From positions 186,001 to 250,000 of the forward strand of contig NZ_PYWA01000005.1 of assembly GCF_003056335.1 (NCBI RefSeq): DNA of 64,000 nt. The letters run 5' to 3'. Both the position numbers and the translations under genes were made by a program. Below, one piece after another: positions 61,654 to 64,000 of this stretch (the stretch's first letter is position 1; every line of letters starts with the position of its first letter). Under the pieces are notes generated by a model. It was not told the DNA's origin. It did no database searches and saw only the letters and a list, made by a program, of their open reading frames with translations. Origin of the DNA: Paracoccus indicus. Its GTDB lineage: Bacteria > Pseudomonadota > Alphaproteobacteria > Rhodobacterales > Rhodobacteraceae.

Positions 61654-62809
61654 ACTGCAGCAGCTTGACGGCGCGGAAATCGGTCACGCCGCCGCCGACA
61701 CGCTTGGTGGCATAGAAGAGGACATGCGGCTTGGCGCTGAAGGGATCGCGCAGCACGCGCAGGTCCGGACGCTCGACGATGGTATAGGCGGCGTGGAAAT
61801 CGCCGAAGGCCACCGATTTCGAGTTCGCGGCAATATCGGGCATGTCCTCGCTGATCAGCACCGGATAGCCCAGCAGCTGCGGCACCTGGCCGACGCTCAG
61901 CGCATCGCTCCACAGGAAGCGACCGTCGGCATCCTTCATCTTGCGGATGCGCGCGGCCGTCTTGGAATTCATCACGAAGGATGCATTCGCGCGATATTTC
62001 GCACCAAGCGCATAGATCAGGTCGATCAGGCAGTCCGCCTGGTTGGTCGCGGCGAAATCGGCCGACTTGCCTGTCAGCACGGTGCCGATCTGGTTGTCGC
62101 CCGCGGTCGCATTGGGCGCCGTGGGATAGGCCAGAAAGCCCTTCGGCTTGTCGATACCGTCGCCGCTGACGAAGGCCGCCGCCTCGGAACGGGCGAACTT
62201 GTCGGCGATACGCTCGGCCAGCCAACCCTCGACGTCGAATGCCGCATCGTCCAGCAGGCGCTGGCTGGCCTTGGGCATGGCCGAAAGCTCGTGCACCGGG
62301 ATGGAAATCCGCTCGATCCCACCCGAGGCACCCTCGACCGCCGCCGCTTCCGTGGCCCAGCCCGCACCCATGTCGCCCTTGTCGACCAGTACCTCATAGG
62401 CGGCGCTTTCGATGGTCACGACATTGGCCAGACGGCGCATCGAGGAACCGCCCAGCAGCACCTGCTGAACCGATTCCGCCACCGTCGGCGCGGCCAGGAA
62501 ACCACCGTCGCTGGCGACCGTCAGGCCCTTTTCCTCGATGGCCAGACCGCGCAGGCCGTCATCGTCGCCGCTGCGCAGATAGGCGTTGAACGCCTTCTGA
62601 TGGGGCACCTCGACCTCGGCGGTTGCGGAAAGGGGGGCGCGGCCACGCAGGGCAGTCTTGCGATCGATCATGGTCATACGGTGTTCCTGTGCATTGAGTT
62701 TGGTCTGGATGTCTTCGCGAAAGCCCTTGAGTTCATCGACGAACCCCAGCATGGCCCCGCGCAGATCGGCAGGCATGTCGCCGCCGCCTGCGGCTTTCAC
62801 CTCGGTCAT
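61646..62809 (-). CDS. GTA major capsid protein g5, HK97 fold
   Basis: A 387-residue HK97-type capsid protein. An N-terminal helical delta-like domain (about 1-60) precedes the mature part, which starts near the prohead protease target region. FLAAPTVAESVQQVLL, DGIDKPKGFLAYP and VMNSKTAARIRKMKDADGRF are typical, as is VTDFRAVKLLQFT at the end. An AGGAGAAG site precedes ATG 62809. The protein forms the small GTA head. Confidence 0.95.
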   Translation of the reverse strand: MTEVKAAGGGDMPADLRGAMLGFVDELKGFREDIQTKLNAQEHRMTMIDRKTALRGRAPLSATAEVEVPHQKAFNAYLRSGDDDGLRGLAIEEKGLTVASDGGFLAAPTVAESVQQVLLGGSSMRRLANVVTIESAAYEVLVDKGDMGAGWATEAAAVEGASGGIERISIPVHELSAMPKASQRLLDDAAFDVEGWLAERIADKFARSEAAAFVSGDGIDKPKGFLAYPTAPNATAGDNQIGTVLTGKSADFAATNQADCLIDLIYALGAKYRANASFVMNSKTAARIRKMKDADGRFLWSDALSVGQVPQLLGYPVLISEDMPDIAANSKSVAFGDFHAAYTIVERPDLRVLRDPFSAKPHVLFYATKRVGGGVTDFRAVKLLQFT

Positions 62810-62926
62810 GGTCTTCTCCTCGTCATGATGATCAGGGCGCGACCGCCCCTTTTGCCGGACCGGGCCACCTGGGGCAGGGTCCGAACCCGAACGGAAGGCG
62901 CGGCAGACGCGCTCCCCTGAAACGTG

Positions 62927-63454
62927 TCAGCCGCGCAGCGCGTTGGCGGCGGCTGTGAAAAGGGCTGCAACCTCGCGCAGATCGTCGGCATCCTTGCGGC
63001 CGACCTTGGCCTCGGGCAGCATCGGGAAGGTCACCAGCGACACCTCCCACAGCTCGACCTCGGTCAGGATGCGCGCGCCCTTCTGGCTGCGCTCGGCGCG
63101 GATGGTGCGATAGCCGATCGACAGCCCGTCGATCGCGCCCGCCTGGATCAGCGCCGCCGCCTCGCGGGCCTGAGCAACCTCGGGCAGCAGCCGGCCCTTG
63201 ACCCACAGGCCCGCGTCGTCTTCGCGGATCTCGTCCCAGACGCCGATGGGGCGGGTGGGGTCGTGCTGCCACAGCATCCGCACCTTGTCCCCCTTGCCCG
63301 CCAGCCGCGCCAAGGAGGCCGAGAACGCCCCTTTGGCGACCGCATCGCCGCCCTGATCGGTCAGGCCGAACAGACTGGCATAGCCCTCGATCACCTGTCC
63401 GTCGGACAGCACGGGCGCACCGCCCGCAAATTTCACTTCCAGCCCCGGAACCAT
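62927..63454 (-). CDS. GTA prohead protease g4 (S78 family)
   Basis: A 175-residue HK97-type prohead protease. Catalytic His64 (WQHD) and Ser112 (GLSIGY) are in place, and the acidic residue is probably in ELWEVSLVTFP. It trims the capsid N-terminal domain during head maturation. It follows g3.5 after three bases and is separated from the capsid gene by 117 bases that hold no recognisable gene. Confidence 0.93.
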   Translation of the reverse strand: MVPGLEVKFAGGAPVLSDGQVIEGYASLFGLTDQGGDAVAKGAFSASLARLAGKGDKVRMLWQHDPTRPIGVWDEIREDDAGLWVKGRLLPEVAQAREAAALIQAGAIDGLSIGYRTIRAERSQKGARILTEVELWEVSLVTFPMLPEAKVGRKDADDLREVAALFTAAANALRG

Positions 63455-63457
63455 CCT

Positions 63458-63688
63458 TCAGCCTCCTCTTGGTGCATAATCCAGTATCCCCTGGACGGCC
63501 TGCGTCAGGATCACGGCGACGACGCCATAGACGGTCATCCACAACCGTCGCTCCAGCCCCTCGATCATGGCCTCGATCCGCTCCAGCCGACGCTCGACCT
63601 GCCCGAACTGCAGCGCCATGATCCGTTCCTGCGCGTCGATCCGCTGGTCCTGCCACAGACCGTCCTTGACGAAACGAGAGCCCTCCAT
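63458..63688 (-). CDS. GTA head formation protein g3.5 (Rcc01685 family)
   Basis: A 76-residue protein. A coiled-coil-like helix (RRLERIEAMIEGLERRL) precedes one hydrophobic helix (VYGVVAVILTQAVQGIL). It is the small protein found between portal and protease genes in Rhodobacterales GTAs; its exact role in head formation is not known. The start at 63688 (MEGSRFVKDG) lies four bases after the portal stop. An upstream in-frame Met lies inside the portal gene and is not preferred. Confidence 0.85.
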   Translation of the reverse strand: MEGSRFVKDGLWQDQRIDAQERIMALQFGQVERRLERIEAMIEGLERRLWMTVYGVVAVILTQAVQGILDYAPRGG

Positions 63689-63692
63689 CGGC

Positions 63693-64000
63693 TCACGCCC
63701 CGTCCATGGGCGGCAGACCCAGCAGACTGCGCTTTTCCGCATCCGTCAGGAAATCCGCCGCTGCGATCCGCGCCCACTGCTGGTTGCGATCCTCGGCCAG
63801 CGCCGGGATCTGGTCGGGGTCCGGGCGCAGTTCGACCTCCTCGCCCAGGTGTTCGGACAGCCACCACGCGACCGAGGCCGTTACCCGCGTCGTCAGCGGC
63901 AGCACTGTCAGGCGATAGAACGCCCGATGCGCCTCGGCGTAATTGGCATAGGTCGCGTCACCCGGGATCCCCAGCAGCATCGGCGGCACGCCGAAAGCCA
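63693..64000 (-). CDS. GTA portal protein g3, N-terminus beyond the right edge
   Basis: The last 101 residues of an HK97-type portal protein. GVPPMLLGIPGDATYANYAEAHRAFYRLTV (positions near 63900-63993), followed by an acidic loop and the C-terminal LTDAEKRSLLGLPPMDGA, is unmistakable for GTA portals. The reading frame stays open to the window edge. The portal dodecamer is the DNA gate of the head. Confidence 0.92.
   Translation of the reverse strand, partial: AFGVPPMLLGIPGDATYANYAEAHRAFYRLTVLPLTTRVTASVAWWLSEHLGEEVELRPDPDQIPALAEDRNQQWARIAAADFLTDAEKRSLLGLPPMDGA

Larger units (their letters stand above)
51959..64000 (-). other. Gene transfer agent structural cluster (RcGTA type), right end truncated
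   Basis: Sixteen consecutive minus-strand genes match the R. capsulatus GTA order from g3 (portal) to g15.1 (DUF2793), with most neighbours overlapping by 1-14 bases. Every gene is intact in the window apart from the portal, which is cut by the edge. No integrase, lysogeny repressor, replication or lysis gene is present, as expected of a domesticated GTA and not of a prophage. G+C resembles the host. g1 and g2 (terminase) should lie beyond 64000. Production would package random host DNA fragments in tailed particles. Confidence 0.88.

Noticed and set aside
62810..62926. Possible small gene between GTA protease and capsid
   Set aside because: No frame with a ribosome site. Only a weak five-bp GC hairpin is present.
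51959..64000. Interpretation as an ordinary prophage
   Set aside because: No integrase, repressor, replication or lysis genes in the window. Gene order and families match the Rhodobacterales GTA, and composition is host-like.

Overview
The window is about 64 kb of high-G+C chromosome from an alphaproteobacterium of the order Rhodobacterales, most probably Paracoccus or a close relative. That placement is an inference. It rests on the Rhodobacterales-type gene transfer agent (GTA) genes, a class I lysyl-tRNA synthetase, the short HisG plus HisZ pair, the DUF2842 protein and the dense runs of genes joined by ATGA overlaps. No rRNA, tRNA, CRISPR array or insertion sequence was seen. No gene-free stretch exceeds 300 bases; the longest is 26525-26802 (278 bases).

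Left part (1-31 kb) is mostly housekeeping. It holds pyrimidine salvage (deoA partial, cdd), NADP malic enzyme (maeB), propionyl-CoA synthetase (prpE) with a cluster of TTTGCAAA-like boxes in front of it, aroA, an AlkD-like protein, moaA, ispG, thiamine pyrophosphokinase, purA, slyX, and a hisS-hisZ-hisG operon. A Ni/Co-type exporter with a DUF1007 partner, parE, hemF, an SDR with a missing catalytic lysine, an RsmC-like methyltransferase, clpS, a D,D-carboxypeptidase with a SPOR tail, ychF and trpA follow. One lower-G+C gene with a HEPN/AbiU2-like motif (22316-23023) interrupts the parE-hemF region and looks acquired.

Middle part (32-41 kb) is a minus-strand acetate module, read from acs to a DUF4212 protein, an SLC5 acetate-type symporter, a cNMP/CBS/DUF294 nucleotidyltransferase, a small membrane protein, a stand-alone receiver and finally an unusual protein. 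That last protein joins two membrane segments, a PAS-like and a degenerate kinase-like region to a complete DEDDh exonuclease.

Right part (41-64 kb) is dominated by the gene transfer agent. The main structural cluster (51959 to beyond 64000, minus strand) runs from the portal through protease, capsid, connectors, tail tube, chaperones, tape measure, distal tail, hub, cell-wall peptidase and the 1292-residue baseplate protein to a DUF2793 gene. The terminase genes would lie beyond the right edge. A separate monocistronic gene at 41288-43582 encodes a beta-helix protein resembling the GTA tail fibre (Rcc00171 type). It has its own terminator and a CtrA-like TTAA-N7-TCAA site. Between the two GTA loci sit ordinary genes: lysK, a TerB protein, PBP4, nadD, 5'-nucleotidase, DUF952, pyrD and cysE.
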